From VRUE01 sp963706605 (GTDB lineage: Bacteria; Actinomycetota; Thermoleophilia; Solirubrobacterales; 70-9): a DNA stretch of 64,000 nucleotides. Positions 44,050 to 51,881 of this stretch are shown in pieces. The notes under the pieces were generated by a model. The model was not told the DNA's origin. It did not search any database and was given only the letters and a program-made list of their open reading frames with translations. Within the stretch, counting starts at the first letter, position 1. Every line of letters starts with the position of its first letter. The translations under genes and the position numbers were made by a program. The stretch is taken from the NCBI GenBank assembly GCA_963706605.1, contig OY970165.1, positions 1,612,001-1,676,000 on the forward strand, read 5' to 3'.

Positions 44050-44655
44050 ATGTACAGGGCGGCGATGGCCGTCTGCCGGCCGGCCGCTGCGTGGGGCCGT
44101 CTTACGGTTGAGGGACTCGACGCTCTGCCTGAGGCCGGGCCTGTGCTTGTCGTCGGCAACCACGACAGTCACTGGGATCCGGTGACCGTGGGCGTGGCGG
44201 CAATCCGTCGTCGCCAGATCAAGGCGCTGGCCAAATCGACGCTGTGGGACGTGCGGGGCCTGAGTCCGGTCCTCAACGGGATGGGTCAGATCCCGATCGA
44301 GCGGGGAGCGGGTGACGCCGGGGCTCTGTCGCGGGCGATCGAGGAGCTTCGCGCCGGCGCCTGCATCGGCGTCTTCCCGGAGGGAACCCGCTCGCGCGGC
44401 AGGGTGTTGCGGGCGCGCAGCGGCGTCGGCCGCCTCGCGCTGGAGGTTCCGGAGACGAAGCTCGTCTGTGTCGCGGTCGAGGGGACGACCGGCTACACGG
44501 GGTTCCCGCGACGGCCGCGAGTGCGAACGCGCTTCTTCGAGCCCGCGGGGGGACAGGCGCGGCCCGGCGAGGAGCCGGGGGAGATCGCGTCGCGGCTCCT
44601 GGCGGAGATCCGCGAGCTCGTTCCCCCGGCCGCCGCGGGCCGAAAGCGTTCCTAG
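44050..44655 (+). CDS. 1-acyl-sn-glycerol-3-phosphate acyltransferase (PlsC-like)
   Basis: 201 aa from ATG 44050, chosen because AAGGAG (44035-44040) lies 9 nt upstream; the in-frame TTG at 44032 would include that Shine-Dalgarno. Acyltransferase block I NHDSHWD (the NHx4D motif) and block III FPEGTRS are present, with RGAGD between. Acylates lysophosphatidate at the inner membrane face in phospholipid synthesis. Convergent with the lipoprotein gene, 4-bp overlap. Confidence 0.9.
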   Translation: MYRAAMAVCRPAAAWGRLTVEGLDALPEAGPVLVVGNHDSHWDPVTVGVAAIRRRQIKALAKSTLWDVRGLSPVLNGMGQIPIERGAGDAGALSRAIEELRAGACIGVFPEGTRSRGRVLRARSGVGRLALEVPETKLVCVAVEGTTGYTGFPRRPRVRTRFFEPAGGQARPGEEPGEIASRLLAEIRELVPPAAAGRKRS

Positions 44656-45179
44656 TCCCCGGCCTCCTCGCCGTTCGCTTTCAGTGCGTACCACTGGCCT
44701 CCGTATGAGGAGAAGTCGTTGCCGTTCGCTTCCCCCGGCTTGGTGTCGGCCGTGTAGGTGTAGACGGGGTGGCCGGCGTAGGTGACCTGCATCGTGCCGT
44801 CGCTTCGTTCGGTGGTGCCGAGCTTCGAGGCGATCGCGCCGCCCTGCGCCCGCGGCGTACCTTCGGTGGTCAGGGGAGGCCAGACGCCTGCGCAGGCTCC
44901 ATAGCAGAACGACTGCGATCCCTTGTCCTTGTGGAAGTCATAGAGGGTGAAGCCCTTCGAGTCGACGATGACCTGGCCGGCCTTGGGGACGGCGGCGACC
45001 GAGACGACCGCCGCCCCGCTCCCACCGCCGGTGGAGGTGGTGGTCGAGGCGGGCTTGGTGGTGCCGCCATTGCCTTCTCCATAGGCGCCGCCCGAACTCG
45101 AGCTGCCGCTGCCGCCGCCACATCCGCCTACGGCCAGGGCAATTGCGGCCGCCGCGAGGGCGAAGAATGATCTGGTCAC
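44652..45179 (-). CDS. Lipoprotein with secreted-repeat (DUF/Lipoprotein_15) domains
   Basis: 175 aa. Lipobox VGGC (Cys near residue 20), a Gly/Ser/Thr linker, then two tandem copies of the secreted repeat of unknown function (TLYDFHKDKG, CAGVWPPLTTEG, YAGHPVYTYTADTKPGEANG). Third gene downstream of the sigma and anti-sigma pair, so a likely target of that sigma factor. Function of the family is unknown. Confidence 0.85.
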   Translation of the reverse strand: MTRSFFALAAAAIALAVGGCGGGSGSSSSGGAYGEGNGGTTKPASTTTSTGGGSGAAVVSVAAVPKAGQVIVDSKGFTLYDFHKDKGSQSFCYGACAGVWPPLTTEGTPRAQGGAIASKLGTTERSDGTMQVTYAGHPVYTYTADTKPGEANGNDFSSYGGQWYALKANGEEAGD

Positions 45180-45255
45180 GTCGTGTCCTCCTCGATGTCG
45201 TTGTCGGCACCGGATGGCGCGACTGCTCGAAATACGGGCCGTCGCGAGGGAGGGT

Positions 45256-45933
45256 TCAGGCCGTCCCGGCCGAGTTGACCGGGGCGACGAAGGTGCGGTT
45301 GCCGACGCGGACGCCGATCGCCCTGGTGCGGGAGAGATCGAGCGCGGCGCTCAGCACGGCGTTCGCATCATCGCTCCAGCGATAGCGGAAGGAGCCCGCC
45401 GACATCCGGTCACCGTTCGGACCGCGGAGGAAGACGCGGCAGAGGGTGCCGGAGGGCGCTCCCTTCACGTACATGTGGATCTCGGTGCCGAAGGCGTGTG
45501 GCTCCAGCGTCGCGTCGATCTTGAGGTCGTTTGGCAGCGAGGCGAAGGCGACGTGCTGCTCGGGACCGGGTCCGGACCCGCCGGTTGGCAGGACGAAGAT
45601 CGCCAGGACGGTGGCCGCCACAGCCGCCGTGACGCCGCCCGCGGCCAGGCTCAACCGCAGTCGCCGGCGGCGCACCGACCGTCGCTCGGACCGGATCGTC
45701 GCCGCGATCCGGTCGCCCAGGGCGGACGGCGGTTGCGGCGCCGTGGCGCCGAACCGATCTGGGTCGGCCAGCGGCAGCAGCCGCGCCGCCCCGGCGAGGG
45801 ACTCCAGCTCGGCGCGGCACTCGGGGCAGCCTTCGAGGTGTGCCTCGAGCACCGCGCGCTCCTCCGCTGGCAGCTGTCCAAGCGCGTGGGCGCCCAGCGA
45901 CTCCCGCCACTCGCGGCATCGCTCAGTCGTCAT
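45256..45933 (-). CDS. Zinc-finger anti-sigma factor with membrane anchor
   Basis: 225 aa. N-terminal zf-HC2/ZAS motif (HLEGCPEC, with a further Cys near residue 6), one membrane helix (about 90-113) and an extracytoplasmic domain (anti-sigma-K-type, VAFASLPNDLKI to the end). Overlaps the sigma gene by 11 bp. Holds the sigma factor at the membrane and releases it on an outside signal. Confidence 0.9.
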   Translation of the reverse strand: MTTERCREWRESLGAHALGQLPAEERAVLEAHLEGCPECRAELESLAGAARLLPLADPDRFGATAPQPPSALGDRIAATIRSERRSVRRRRLRLSLAAGGVTAAVAATVLAIFVLPTGGSGPGPEQHVAFASLPNDLKIDATLEPHAFGTEIHMYVKGAPSGTLCRVFLRGPNGDRMSAGSFRYRWSDDANAVLSAALDLSRTRAIGVRVGNRTFVAPVNSAGTA

Positions 45934-46432
45934 ATCCGATTTCCTCCAGCGCGACCCGCAGCGCTCGCAGGCCGTAGTAGACGCGGCTCTTCACGGTGCC
46001 CTCCGGCACGCCCAGCTCTTTGGCCACCTCGGCGTAGGGGCGGCCACGGTAGTAGGTCTCGACCAGGACGCGCCGGTGCTGGTCGCCGATCCGGCGCATC
46101 GCCTCCTCCACCTGCCAGGAGAGAAGCGCCTCGTCGAAGGGCTCGACCGTGGGCTCGATCCCGCCCTCGGCGACTGCAGGGCGCACCGCCCGTGCCCGGC
46201 CGAGGTCGATCACCACGTTGCGGAGGATCGCGAACAGCCAGGTGCGCAACGAGCCAATCTGGGGATCGAAGCGATCCCCAGCCCGCCACGCCCGCAGGAA
46301 GGTCTCCTGGACGGCCTCCTCGGCCAGCCCGGAATCTCCCAATGAGCGCACCGCAAACCCGTAAAGCTCGCCCGAGTGCGCGGCATACGCCTCGCGCACG
46401 TCCCGCTCGTCGCTCAGCGCGCCGGGAGGCAT
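45923..46432 (-). CDS. ECF RNA polymerase sigma factor
   Basis: 169 aa. Sigma-70 region 2 (SGLAEEAVQETFLRAWRAGDRFD, SLRTWLFAILRNVVID) and region 4 (DQHRRVLVETYYRGRPYAEVAKELGVPEGTVKSRVYYGLRAL) are clear, with no extra domains. Ends in the start of the anti-sigma gene, the standard ECF pair. Two CGTACGCA repeats stand in its upstream region. Confidence 0.93.
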   Translation of the reverse strand: MPPGALSDERDVREAYAAHSGELYGFAVRSLGDSGLAEEAVQETFLRAWRAGDRFDPQIGSLRTWLFAILRNVVIDLGRARAVRPAVAEGGIEPTVEPFDEALLSWQVEEAMRRIGDQHRRVLVETYYRGRPYAEVAKELGVPEGTVKSRVYYGLRALRVALEEIGYDD

Positions 46433-46455
46433 TCAGTTGACCGTTGGCTCGGGAA

Positions 46456-46482
46456 CGTACGCACGGCACCCAGGCGTACGCA
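46456..46482. promoter_or_regulatory. Pair of CGTACGCA repeats upstream of the sigma gene
   Basis: CGTACGCA at 46456-46463 and again at 46475-46482, 19 bp apart, about two helical turns. They lie 24-50 bp before the sigma start and could be operators or promoter parts of an autoregulated ECF promoter. Confidence 0.45.
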
Positions 46483-46511
46483 AGTTCACCGAGCTCGGTT
46501 CAGGGAACTCC

Positions 46512-46658
46512 CTATTCGAGTTTGCCGATCTTGAAGATTTTCGTGCCGCAATCGGGGCAGGTGCCCTGGATCGCCGGACGACCGTTTTTCATCGTCACCT
46601 GTTTGGCGTCCTTGATCTCAACCTTCTTACGCTCTTTGACGCAGTAACCCTCAGGCAT
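46512..46658 (-). CDS. Small zinc-ribbon-like protein (DUF5679-type)
   Basis: 48 aa, ATG 46658 to TAG 46512. Shine-Dalgarno AAAGGAGA lies just upstream. The protein begins MPEGYCVKERKKVEI and has a C-x2-C pair in GTCPDCGTK, matching DUF5679, often called a 50S-associated or generic zinc-ribbon protein. With the first Cys (residue 6) and only one CxxC, metal binding may need a partner. Lies upstream of the ECF sigma gene on the same strand. Confidence 0.85.
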   Translation of the reverse strand: MPEGYCVKERKKVEIKDAKQVTMKNGRPAIQGTCPDCGTKIFKIGKLE

Positions 46659-46749
46659 CGGGGTCTCCTTTCGTTGCCGCTCTGGGCAAGACTCGCGTTA
46701 GTGCGCGAGGTGGGATTGCGCGAATGTAACGGAGACTGGGGACGATGCC

Positions 46750-46767
46750 TACGCACGCAAGTGCGTA
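46750..46767. promoter_or_regulatory. Inverted repeat TACGCAC-GCAA-GTGCGTA
   Basis: Perfect 7-bp arms with a 4-nt loop in the 125-bp gap between two same-strand genes, about 90 bp upstream of the zinc-ribbon gene. Shares TACGCA with the repeats before the sigma gene. Confidence 0.45.
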
Positions 46768-46783
46768 TCAGCACAAAACCTGA

Positions 46784-47236
46784 TCATCTTCCGGCATGTT
46801 CCTGCTCGGCCTGCGCATTCTGCTTGCTCGCCTGTTCGAGCAGTTTCTGCAGCTTGGGGTTGCTTGCCCCCCCGCTGTGCGTCGCACCCTTGCCCGCGCC
46901 TTCGGAGGCGCCGCCGCTCGTGCCTTCGGCCGGGACGTTGCCTTCGCCGCTCAGCTGCTCGACCTGCGCCTGCAGGGCTTGCAGTTCGGCTTCGAGCTGG
47001 GCCGTTTCGCTCCCCCCGCCGCTCGCGCCGCCTCCGTCGATCCGCGCTTCCAGCTGCTGCTGCAGTGCCTGCACGTCACTCTTGCTGACCGAGCTGTCGC
47101 GGGCGTCGACGGCGAGGTAGATCGCGGCCCCGGCGCCGCCGATCGCGATCACGGTGAGGACGAGGAAGACACGGGTCCGCACGCCGAGCTTGCGCTCGAC
47201 CTCTCCGATCCAGGCCCGCAACCCGTCCAGCGGCAT
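46784..47236 (-). CDS. Single-pass membrane protein with coiled coil, unknown function
   Basis: 150 aa. Cytoplasmic head of about 20 residues, one membrane helix (about 23-43), a coiled coil interrupted by Gly/Ser-rich linkers (LQQQLEARI, AQLEAELQALQAQVEQL) and a Gln/Ala/Glu-rich end. No family recognised with confidence. Faces away from the thiolase gene. Confidence 0.7.
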   Translation of the reverse strand: MPLDGLRAWIGEVERKLGVRTRVFLVLTVIAIGGAGAAIYLAVDARDSSVSKSDVQALQQQLEARIDGGGASGGGSETAQLEAELQALQAQVEQLSGEGNVPAEGTSGGASEGAGKGATHSGGASNPKLQKLLEQASKQNAQAEQEHAGR

Positions 47237-47328
47237 CGTTCCAATCTAGTCGAGAACCGCGCCGGGAGGCCGGGTCAAATACCCTCCGGTCCTCACTTCC
47301 CATCCCGAGGATTCCAAGGAGAACTTCA

Positions 47329-48489
47329 ATGCCCGAGGCTGTGATCGTCGACACCATCCGCACGCCGATCGGCCGTGCCTTCAAGGGCTCGCTGGCCCAA
47401 CTGCGCCCCGATGAGATGGGCGCCTATGTCGTCGACCAGTTGCTCGAGCGCAACCCCGAGGTCGATCCCGCCGAGGTCGAAGACCTCTTCTGCGGTTGCG
47501 GCATGCCGCAGGGCCTGCAGGCCTTCAACATCGGCCGCATCATCTCGCTGCTCTCCGAGAAGCTGCCGCAGGAAGTCAACGGCGTCACCGTCTCCCGCTA
47601 CTGCTCGTCCAGCCTCGACGCGATCCGCCATGCCGGCAACGCGATCAAGGCCGGCGAGGGCGACGTCTACATCGCCGCCGGGGTCGAGTGGGTGAGCCGC
47701 TACAACGAGCGCACCGAGCCGGCCGGCGTCGCCGACCAGAACGAGAACCTGCAGGGCAACGACGGCCAGCCCAACGCTTACATCGAGATGGGCAAGACCG
47801 CGGTCAACGTCGCCGAGAGGTACGAGGTCAGCCGCGCCGACATGGACAAGTTCGCGCAGCGCTCCCAGGAACTTGCCGTGCAGTCCCAGGAGGACGGCTT
47901 CTTCGACCGCGAGATCGTCCCGGTGACCCTGCCCGACGGCACTGAGGTCGGCAAGGACGACGGCCCCCGCGCCAGCTCGACGCTGGAGAAGCTCTCGCAG
48001 CTGGACGAGTCCTTCGGCGGCGGCGGCGTCACCGCCGGCAACTCCTGCCCGCTCAACGACGGCGCCGCCGCGGTGCTGCTGATGAGCGACACCAAGGCCA
48101 AGGAGCTGGGGCTGACCCCGCGCGCCCGCATCGTCACCGCCGCCACCTACGGCAACGAGCCCGAGTACATGGGGGTCGCCCCGATCGGCGCGATCAAGAA
48201 GGTGCTCGACCGGGCCGGGATGACGATCGACGACGTCGGCACGGTCGAGCTCAACGAGGCCTTCGCCGCCCAGGTGATCCCGATCATGGACGAGTGCGAC
48301 ATCCCGCTGGAGAAGCTCAACACGCACGGCGGCGCGATCGCCCTCGGCCACCCGTTCGGCATGACCGGCGCCCGCATCATGGGCACCCTGCTCAACGTGA
48401 TGGAGACCGACGACCACCAGGTCGGCATCGAGACCATGTGCGTAGCCGGCGGGCAGGGCAAGGCGATGCTGGTCGAAAGAATGAACTGA
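47329..48489 (+). CDS. Thiolase (acetyl-CoA C-acyltransferase)
   Basis: 386 aa, ATG 47329 with AAGGAGAA upstream. Active-site Cys in VSRYCSSSLDA (near residue 88), NEAFAAQ, GGAIALGHPFGMTGAR with the catalytic His, and the second Cys in CVAGGQG. Length fits FadA/AtoB thiolases. Cleaves 3-ketoacyl-CoA or condenses acetyl-CoA. First of a four- or five-gene catabolic run with crotonase, BVMO and thioesterase. Confidence 0.93.
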   Translation: MPEAVIVDTIRTPIGRAFKGSLAQLRPDEMGAYVVDQLLERNPEVDPAEVEDLFCGCGMPQGLQAFNIGRIISLLSEKLPQEVNGVTVSRYCSSSLDAIRHAGNAIKAGEGDVYIAAGVEWVSRYNERTEPAGVADQNENLQGNDGQPNAYIEMGKTAVNVAERYEVSRADMDKFAQRSQELAVQSQEDGFFDREIVPVTLPDGTEVGKDDGPRASSTLEKLSQLDESFGGGGVTAGNSCPLNDGAAAVLLMSDTKAKELGLTPRARIVTAATYGNEPEYMGVAPIGAIKKVLDRAGMTIDDVGTVELNEAFAAQVIPIMDECDIPLEKLNTHGGAIALGHPFGMTGARIMGTLLNVMETDDHQVGIETMCVAGGQGKAMLVERMN

Positions 48490-48499
48490 GGGAGGGCGC

Positions 48500-49414
48500 A
48501 TGGGACTCGAGACGCTGACCTACGAGAGCAGCGATCGGGTCGCCCGCATCACCCTGAATCGGCCGGACCGCGGCAACGGGATCGTGCCGCGGATGCCGGC
48601 CGAGATTGCGGCCTGTGTCGAGCGCGCCAACCTCGACCCCGCTGTACACGTCATCGCTCTGGCCGGCAACGGCAGCGGCTTCTGCGGCGGCTACGACCTC
48701 GTCGCCTCCGCCGAGGGCGACATGAGCGGGCTCGGCGGGGCCGAGGCGCCGCCCGGCTCGCCCGTCGACCCGGCGACGATCGGCGCCAACCACGCGCCGG
48801 AGTCGAACTGGGACCCGGTCACCGACTTCCAGTTCATGTGGCGCAACGTGCGCGGCTTCATGAGCCTCTTCCACTCCGAGAAGCCGGTGATCTGCAAGGT
48901 CCACGGCTACTGCGTCGCCGGCGGCACCGACATGGCGCTCTGCTCGGATCTGCTGGTGGTCGCCGTCGACGCCAAGATCGGCTACCCGCCGGCCCGCGTC
49001 TGGGGCTCGCCGACGACGGCGCTGTGGTCGGCCCGAGTCGGCCCGATGCGGGCCAAGCGGCTGCTGCTGACCGGCGACTCGCTGAGCGGCGAGCAGGCGG
49101 CGGAGTGGGGGCTGGCGACCGAGGCGGCGCCGCCCGACGAGCTCGACCAGCGCTTCGAGGGGCTGCTGGAGCGGGTCGCGCGGCTGCCGATCAATCAGCT
49201 GGTGATGATGAAGATGCTCGTCAACCAGTCCCTCTACGCGCAGGGCCTGCACCAGACCCAGCTATTGGGGACCTTCTTCGACGGCGTGGCCCGCCACACC
49301 GAGGAGGGCCACAGCTTCGTCCGCCGCGCCGCCGAATCCGGTTTCAAGGAGGCGGTGCGGGAGCGCGACGAGCCTTTTGGCGACCACGGCCTGGAGGGCT
49401 TCGGTGTCGAGTAG
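48500..49414 (+). CDS. Crotonase-family protein (enoyl-CoA hydratase-like), catalytic Glu pair not seen
   Basis: 304 aa, ATG 48500. Crotonase fold with the oxyanion-hole segment GFCGGYDL and GYCVAGGTDMALCSD. In hydratases the two catalytic Glu residues sit in GGGCELA and PEI...IPGAGG; here these read GGTDMAL and PPARVWGSPTT, so neither Glu is retained, although an Asp replaces the first. Probably a variant activity within the superfamily. An insertion of about 25 residues (PPGSPVDPATIGANHAPE) lies after the oxyanion loop. Overlaps the BVMO gene by 11 bp. Confidence 0.87.
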   Translation: MGLETLTYESSDRVARITLNRPDRGNGIVPRMPAEIAACVERANLDPAVHVIALAGNGSGFCGGYDLVASAEGDMSGLGGAEAPPGSPVDPATIGANHAPESNWDPVTDFQFMWRNVRGFMSLFHSEKPVICKVHGYCVAGGTDMALCSDLLVVAVDAKIGYPPARVWGSPTTALWSARVGPMRAKRLLLTGDSLSGEQAAEWGLATEAAPPDELDQRFEGLLERVARLPINQLVMMKMLVNQSLYAQGLHQTQLLGTFFDGVARHTEEGHSFVRRAAESGFKEAVRERDEPFGDHGLEGFGVE

Positions 49415-50861
49415 GCGCTCGCCATCGGTCGCGGTGGTCGGCGCCGGCTTCGGCGGGGTTGGCGCGGCGGTCATGCTGCGGCGGGCCGGCTACGAGGACG
49501 TCACCGTGTTCGAGAAGGGCGAGCGGGTCGGCGGCGTCTGGCACCACAACACCTACCCCGGCGCCGCCTGCGACGTTCCCTCGCACCTCTACGAGTTCTC
49601 CTTCGCGCCGAACCGCTGGTCGCGTCGCTACGCGCCGCAGGCCGAGATCCAGGTCTATTTGGAGGGCGTTGCGCGGCGCTTCGGCGTCTGGGACAGGGTC
49701 CGCACCGGCACCGAGGTGAAGAGCGCCCGCTGGGATGAGGAGCGCGGCAGGTGGCTGCTCGAGACCAGCGCCGGCCCGCACGAGGCCGAGCTCCTGCTCA
49801 CCGCCTGCGGCCAGCTCTCGGTCCCGAAGACGCCGGCGATCCCGGGCCTGGAGAGCTTCGACGGCCCCGTTTTCCACACCGCCGAGTGGAGGCACGACGT
49901 CGAGTTGACCGGCAAGCGGGTGGCGGTGGTCGGGGCCGGTTGCAGTGCGATCCAAGTGGTGCCGGCGATCCAGCCGATCGTCGCGCAACTCGACGTCTAC
50001 CAGCGCTCCGCGGGCTGGACGATGCCGAAGATGGACTACGCCTACTCCGAGCGGGCACACGCCCTCTTCAAGCGGTTTCCGGCGTTGCGCAGCCTCGATC
50101 GTGCCGCGGTGTTCGCCTTCATGGAGCTGGGAGCCGCGGCGATGACGCGCCATCAGTGGCTGCTGCCGGCGCTGCGCGCCACCGGACGTCGCCAGATAAC
50201 GCAGGCGATCGAGGACCCGGAGCTGCGCCGCAAGGTGACGCCGAGCGACGAGCTCGGCTGCAAGCGGATGATGCTCACCGACGAGTGGTACCCGACCCTG
50301 ACCAAGCCGAACGTGGAGCTGGTGACGGAGCGGATCGCCGCGGTGAGCGCCGGCGGCCTCCGCGACGAGACCGGCGTCGAACGGCCTGCCGACGCACTGG
50401 TGCTCGCCACCGGCTTCGCGACGCACGGCTTCGTCGCGCCGATGGAGATAGTCGGTCGCGAGGGCCGCGCGCTTACGCAGGAGTGGGCGGAGGTTGCCCG
50501 CGCCTACCTCGGCCTCAGCGTTCCCGGCTTTCCCAACATGTTCCTGCTCTACGGGCCGAACACGAACGGGGGCACCGGCTCGGTCATTTACACGATCGAG
50601 GCCGGGATGGGGCACGTGCTCGCCGCTTTGGAGGAGCTGGAGCGGGCTGCGGCGAGCCGGATCGAGGTGCGACGCGAGGCGGCGGAGAGCTTCGATCGGG
50701 AGCTGCGCGGCGCCCTCGCCGGGACGGTCTGGCACAGCGGCTGCACCAACTGGTACGTCGACGAGAACGGCAACGACCCGCAGCAGTGGCCGTGGCTGTG
50801 GAGCGCCTACAGGCGTCGTACCGCGAGGCTGGCGCCTGGGGCATACGCTCTCGCGCGATGA
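49404..50861 (+). CDS. Baeyer-Villiger-type flavin monooxygenase
   Basis: 485 aa from GTG 49404. FAD-binding GAGFGGVG (near 15), the HNTYPGAACDVPSHLYEFSF block, a second Rossmann motif GAGCSAIQV (near 180), and between them the BVMO fingerprint FxGxxxHxxxW as FDGPVFHTAEW. Inserts oxygen next to a ketone to give an ester or lactone, using NADPH. The surrounding beta-oxidation-type genes suggest breakdown of a cyclic ketone or steroid-like compound (inference). Confidence 0.9.
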   Translation: MSSRRSPSVAVVGAGFGGVGAAVMLRRAGYEDVTVFEKGERVGGVWHHNTYPGAACDVPSHLYEFSFAPNRWSRRYAPQAEIQVYLEGVARRFGVWDRVRTGTEVKSARWDEERGRWLLETSAGPHEAELLLTACGQLSVPKTPAIPGLESFDGPVFHTAEWRHDVELTGKRVAVVGAGCSAIQVVPAIQPIVAQLDVYQRSAGWTMPKMDYAYSERAHALFKRFPALRSLDRAAVFAFMELGAAAMTRHQWLLPALRATGRRQITQAIEDPELRRKVTPSDELGCKRMMLTDEWYPTLTKPNVELVTERIAAVSAGGLRDETGVERPADALVLATGFATHGFVAPMEIVGREGRALTQEWAEVARAYLGLSVPGFPNMFLLYGPNTNGGTGSVIYTIEAGMGHVLAALEELERAAASRIEVRREAAESFDRELRGALAGTVWHSGCTNWYVDENGNDPQQWPWLWSAYRRRTARLAPGAYALAR

Positions 50862-51307
50862 GCGACGCCCCTCCTCACCCGAGCTCGACGATCACGCCGG
50901 ACTCGGTCCGGGCCTTCCTGCCGGGCAGCTTCCCCGGCGACCTCGGGATCGAGCCGCTGGAGATCGAGGACTCCCACTCACGGGGCCGGATCGTCGTCGA
51001 CCGGCGCCACCTGCATCCGGGCGGCTTCGTCCACGGTGGCGTCTGGACCGCGCTCGGCGACACCGTCGCCGCCTGGGCGACCTTCCGTGTCATTCCCCCG
51101 GGGCACAACTTCACCACCATCGAGCTGAAGCTGAACGTCTTCGCCGCGGGTCTGATGGGTGATGAGATCGTCGCCGTCGGCGAGCCCCTCCACACCGGGA
51201 AAAGCACGGTGGTGATCGAGGTCAGGATGGAGCGGCTCCGCGAGGGTGGGGAGCCGCGCCTCGCCGCCAACCTGATCGTCTCCCAGTTCGTCCTCAGGCC
51301 ACAATGA
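50858..51307 (+). CDS. PaaI-type hotdog thioesterase
   Basis: 149 aa from ATG 50858, overlapping the BVMO stop as ATGA. Hotdog fold with HPGGFVHGGVWTALGDTVAAWA, the family's HGGxxxxLxD signature with the catalytic Asp, and FTTIELKLNVF. Hydrolyses acyl- or aroyl-CoA thioesters, consistent with the catabolic operon. Confidence 0.9.
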   Translation: MSDAPPHPSSTITPDSVRAFLPGSFPGDLGIEPLEIEDSHSRGRIVVDRRHLHPGGFVHGGVWTALGDTVAAWATFRVIPPGHNFTTIELKLNVFAAGLMGDEIVAVGEPLHTGKSTVVIEVRMERLREGGEPRLAANLIVSQFVLRPQ

Positions 51308-51311
51308 ACCG

Positions 51312-51881
51312 GTGTTTGCCTACGTCTTCGGCTACGCCTCGCTGGTTGCGCTGGAGGACGCCGGTGCCGTGCCGGGCCGGCTGCGCGGCTTCCGTCGCAC
51401 CTGGGGCGCCGCGATGAACAATTGGGACGCGGCGAACGACCCCAAGCACTTCGTCGAGCGCGGCACGGGGGGGAGGCCGCGCAGCCGCGTCGTCTACTTG
51501 GACATCGAGCCGAGCGAGGGGGCGAGCGTCAACGGCCTGGCGATCCCGGTGGACGCGGCGCGACTGGACGCCCTGGACGCCCGTGAGGTCAACTACACCC
51601 GCATCGAGGTGACGAGCGCTGTCGAGCCGGTGGTCACGCAGCGGGTCTTCGCCTACGTCGGCACCGACGCTGCGCATGCGCGTTGTCGCCAAGGCGCCGC
51701 GGACGGTGACGCCGTCGTCAGCCGCGATTACGTCGCCGCGGTGCGGGAGGCCTTCGAGCGGCTCGGTCCCGATGCCCTCGCCGAGTTCGACCGCACCACC
51801 GCTCCGCTCACGTTCCCGGAACGCGACCTCGAGCTGATCCGCACGTCACTCGACGGCTTCCAGCGCTTCGATTTGGGGTAG
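51312..51881 (+). CDS. Gamma-glutamylcyclotransferase-like (GGCT/AIG2-fold) protein
   Basis: 189 aa from GTG 51312, 4 bp after the thioesterase. Start YVFGYASLV matches the substrate loop YxFGYGSLL of GGCT folds, and DAREVNYTRIEV holds the conserved Glu and Tyr. Substrate unclear; could remove a gamma-glutamyl group. Its last 36 bp overlap the ATPase gene on the opposite strand. Confidence 0.8.
   Translation: MFAYVFGYASLVALEDAGAVPGRLRGFRRTWGAAMNNWDAANDPKHFVERGTGGRPRSRVVYLDIEPSEGASVNGLAIPVDAARLDALDAREVNYTRIEVTSAVEPVVTQRVFAYVGTDAAHARCRQGAADGDAVVSRDYVAAVREAFERLGPDALAEFDRTTAPLTFPERDLELIRTSLDGFQRFDLG

Noticed and set aside
51312..51881. EgtC-like role for the GGCT-fold protein
   Set aside because: EgtC is an Ntn-hydrolase amidase with an N-terminal Cys; this protein has a GGCT fold and lies 10 kb from egtBD.
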